Assembly: GCA_913031555.1 (NCBI GenBank)
Contig: CAJWDO010000013.1
Location: 1 to 16,060, forward strand
DNA from: an uncultured Alphaproteobacteria bacterium
GTDB taxonomy: Bacteria > Pseudomonadota > Alphaproteobacteria > Puniceispirillales > Puniceispirillaceae
DNA: 16,060 nt
Direction of reading: 5' to 3'
Below the pieces are notes generated by a model that did no database searches, was not told where the DNA came from, and saw only the letters and a program-made list of their open reading frames with translations. Made by a program: the position numbers and the translations under genes. Each line of letters starts with the position of its first letter. Position 1 is the first letter of the stretch. This document shows, piece by piece, positions 14,345 to 16,060 of the stretch.

Positions 14345-14355
14345 GGCGATCTTCC

Positions 14356-14360
14356 GACTC
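14356..14360. promoter_or_regulatory. GANTC site beside the slt Shine-Dalgarno
   Basis: GACTC (GAGTC on the coding strand) sits directly before GGAAG in the short gap between the glycosylase and slt. With the site at 12555-12559 before moaB, two of the small intercistronic gaps of this cluster carry CcrM target sequences. The role, if any, is inference. Confidence 0.3.
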
Positions 14361-14382
14361 GGTCCATCAATGGGGTCGCACC

Positions 14383-15237
14383 TTATCCGAGTTTGCCGGC
14401 AAGAGCCACCAGATCCGCAAAGGCAAGCCGCTTTTGCGCCGGCGAGCGGCACAGATAGGCGGGGTGCAGCGTTGCCAAAGTCGGGCGCGCGGTGCCATCG
14501 CCATAGTCAATGTCATGCCAGCGACCGCGCAGTTTCAGAATGCCGCCACCCGGCGGCAGCATCGTCTTTGCCGTGACCCCACCAAGAAGAAGAAGCATCT
14601 CCGGCGTGGCGAGTTGCACATGGCGATACAGAAAGGGAAGCAGAAGCGCCATTTCCTCAGCCGTTGGCGTGCGATTGCCAGGCGGGCGCCACGGGATCAG
14701 CGGCACGATATAAATATCGGCGCGGGACAGGCCGATTGAGGCCAGCATCCGGTCAAAAAGCTGGCCGTCCGACCCGACAAGCGGCAGGCCGACCCTGTCC
14801 TCGTCGCGGCCAGGAACATCGCCGATCACCATCAGCCTGGCGCCAGGATTACCATCGGCGAAAATCATGTTGCTGGCGGTGTGTTTGAGCGCGCATCCAT
14901 CCAGCGCCGCCAGCGCATCGCGCAGACCCTCGAGGCTGGTGATCCCCGCAAGCGATGCTGGCTGGCCAGATGGCGGTGGCGATGAAGAGGTGGCGGCCGG
15001 CTCGACGGTTTCGGCGGCGGCACCTTCAGGGGGGTTGGCGGGATCTTGTGCCTGGTTGCCCGACTGGCCAGCTGGTGATGCCTGTCCCGATAATGTCTTT
15101 TCCGGCAATATGAGGTCCGCCATCGACAGCCCCTCATCGGGTGCCGGCTTGTCGAGCAGGATCTCGTCGATTCCCATGGCGTGCTGCCAGGCAAGCGCTT
15201 CGATCAGAGCCGTTCGATCATGCGAATTCGCTACCAT
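14383..15237 (-). CDS. Uracil-DNA glycosylase superfamily protein, family 4-like
   Basis: Known role of the family: removes uracil from DNA to start base excision repair. Seen: 284 aa from the ATG at 15237. Residues 1-47 form a helical N-terminal piece, and 48-95 are Pro/Ala/Gly/Ser-rich and probably disordered. The glycosylase domain runs from about 98 to 284: GCALKHTASNMIFADGNP (114-131), VIGDVPGRDEDRVGLPLVG (137-155), IPWRPPGNRTPT (181-192), LLLLGGVTAKTML (215-227) and TLHPAYLCRSPAQKR (256-270). Oddities: the usual GEAPG motif reads GDVPG, and only two cysteines exist (Cys115, Cys263), so the four-cysteine [4Fe-4S] site of classical family 4 enzymes cannot form. An upstream ATG at 15285 gives 16 extra residues; 15237 is favoured by GGAAAA upstream. 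First gene of the leftward cluster. Confidence 0.88.
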   Translation of the reverse strand: MVANSHDRTALIEALAWQHAMGIDEILLDKPAPDEGLSMADLILPEKTLSGQASPAGQSGNQAQDPANPPEGAAAETVEPAATSSSPPPSGQPASLAGITSLEGLRDALAALDGCALKHTASNMIFADGNPGARLMVIGDVPGRDEDRVGLPLVGSDGQLFDRMLASIGLSRADIYIVPLIPWRPPGNRTPTAEEMALLLPFLYRHVQLATPEMLLLLGGVTAKTMLPPGGGILKLRGRWHDIDYGDGTARPTLATLHPAYLCRSPAQKRLAFADLVALAGKLG

Positions 15238-15375
15238 GTCATTTTCCGTCGAATTCCTGACTATCCGGTTGCGCCAAAAAGGCAACTATTGCGCTGTTCA
15301 CTGGTACCATATAACCAGAAACTGCAATGATAAGAAAAGTCCCGGCAATGGCCAGAACCGGGCGGGGGTGCGAAA
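15238..15375. promoter_or_regulatory. Divergent promoter region between UDG and ETF-QO genes
   Basis: A 138-bp spacer must drive both directions. TATAAC (15310-15315) is a good -10 for the rightward gene, with TTGCGC (15289-15294) as a poor -35 at 15 bp. A short inverted repeat CTGGT...ACCAG (15301-15318) surrounds that -10. No convincing leftward promoter was found. Confidence 0.3.
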
Positions 15376-16060
15376 ATGGAACGTGAAGCAATGGAATTCG
15401 ATGTCTTGATCGTTGGCGGCGGGCCGTCCGGCCTGTCAGCGGCGATCAGGTTGAAGCAGCTTGCAGCGGAGGCCGGGCGCGATCTCGAGGTCTGTCTGAT
15501 CGAAAAGGGCAGCGAAGTTGGCGCACATATCCTGTCGGGCGCCGTTCTCGAGCCTCGAAGCCTGAATGAGCTTCTTCCCGACTGGCAGGAACGTGGCGCA
15601 CCGCTGGACACGCCGGTTACAGCCGACAAATTCATGTTCCTCACCGAAACCGGCGCCATCCGGATGCCAACGCCACCTCAGATGAACAATCATGGCAATT
15701 ACATCATCTCGCTTGGCAATTTCTGCCGCTGGCTTGGCGAGCAGGCCGAGGCGCTTGGCGTTGAAATCTATCCCGGCTTCGCCGCCGCCGAGGTGCTTTA
15801 TGATGACACAGGCGCCGTTTGCGGTGTTGCCACGGGGGATATGGGCATTGGCAAGGATGGTGAGCCGACCGATATGTTCATGCGCGGCATGGAGCTTCAC
15901 GCCAGGCAGACAATTTTCGCCGAGGGGTGTCGCGGTCACCTGACGAAGACACTGTTTGACACATTCGATCTTCGCGAAGGCAAGGACCCGCAGACATTCG
16001 CCATCGGGATCAAGGAGCTGTGGGACATCGATCCCGAGAAATCAAAGCCCGGCACTGCCT
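15376..16060 (+). CDS. Electron transfer flavoprotein-ubiquinone oxidoreductase, N-terminal part
   Basis: Known role: membrane-associated FAD/[4Fe-4S] enzyme passing electrons from reduced ETF (fatty-acid, amino-acid and choline-type dehydrogenases) to ubiquinone. Seen: 228 codons from an ATG at 15376, cut by the window end (family usually about 540-560 aa). The start MEREAMEFDVLIVGGGPSGLSAAIRL holds the FAD-binding GxGxxG (14-19). It is followed by VCLIEKGSEVGAHILSG, VLEPRSLNELLP, NNHGNYIISLGNFCRWLGEQAE, IFAEGCRGHLTK and the FAIGIKELW segment, all typical of ETF-QO. The iron-sulfur cysteines lie in the missing C-terminal part. GGGGGT about 7 nt before the ATG serves as Shine-Dalgarno; an ATG five codons later is possible. 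Divergent from the glycosylase gene. Confidence 0.93.
   Translation, partial: MEREAMEFDVLIVGGGPSGLSAAIRLKQLAAEAGRDLEVCLIEKGSEVGAHILSGAVLEPRSLNELLPDWQERGAPLDTPVTADKFMFLTETGAIRMPTPPQMNNHGNYIISLGNFCRWLGEQAEALGVEIYPGFAAAEVLYDDTGAVCGVATGDMGIGKDGEPTDMFMRGMELHARQTIFAEGCRGHLTKTLFDTFDLREGKDPQTFAIGIKELWDIDPEKSKPGTA

Noticed and set aside
1..16060. Mobile elements, CRISPR arrays, tRNA/rRNA genes, toxin-antitoxin or defence islands
   Set aside because: All spacers were read and none holds clustered repeats, terminal inverted repeats, tRNA-like folds or transposase/integrase frames. The orphan methyltransferase is CcrM, not part of a restriction system.

Overview
The window looks like a chromosomal segment of an alphaproteobacterium with moderately high GC. 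Three things support this: a CcrM-type GANTC adenine methyltransferase next to RNase HII, a family-4-like uracil-DNA glycosylase next to ETF-ubiquinone oxidoreductase, and the absence of any mobile element. A marine SAR116/Rhodospirillales-like origin is a guess from protein flavour and was not tested. Coding density is very high: no gene-free stretch exceeds about 230 bp. I see no rRNA, tRNA, CRISPR array, insertion sequence or phage gene. Most of the window is housekeeping.

Layout. (1) 1-2870, minus strand: a probable operon running leftwards, with a DUF1800 protein, a Tat-exported DUF1501 protein, and the first 74 codons of an unrecognised secreted protein cut by the window edge. The DUF1800 reading frame stops at 1563 but stays open beyond that stop for 47 more codons and ends in a 4-nt ATGA overlap with DUF1501. 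This suggests an interrupted gene. A cluster of TGCCAA/TTGGCA palindromes precedes this operon. (2) 2999-5943: gmhA (minus) diverges from galU and a phosphomannomutase/phosphoglucomutase gene (plus, 4-nt overlap). These make precursors for LPS and surface polysaccharide: sedoheptulose-7-P to heptose, and hexose-6-P to hexose-1-P to UDP-glucose. (3) 6070-10012, plus strand: malate synthase G (glyoxylate shunt) behind a good sigma70-like promoter, then apt overlapping it by 11 nt, then an Atg22/UMF1-type MFS transporter. (4) 10017-15237, minus strand: a leftward cluster of uracil-DNA glycosylase, Slt-type lytic transglycosylase, MoaB, RNase HII and CcrM. It converges on the MFS gene with only 4 bp between stops. 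(5) 15376 to the end, plus strand: the N-terminal 228 codons of ETF-ubiquinone oxidoreductase, divergent from the glycosylase gene.

How the genes work together: the galU/pgm pair forms consecutive steps to UDP-glucose. Malate synthase and ETF-QO both serve growth on acetate, fatty acids or amino acids. The leftward cluster mixes genome maintenance (uracil excision, ribonucleotide removal, GANTC methylation) with peptidoglycan turnover and molybdopterin synthesis. The points most worth a second look are the interrupted DUF1800 frame, the palindrome array in front of it, the glycosylase lacking the iron-sulfur cysteines of its family, and the long motif-bearing leader of ccrM.
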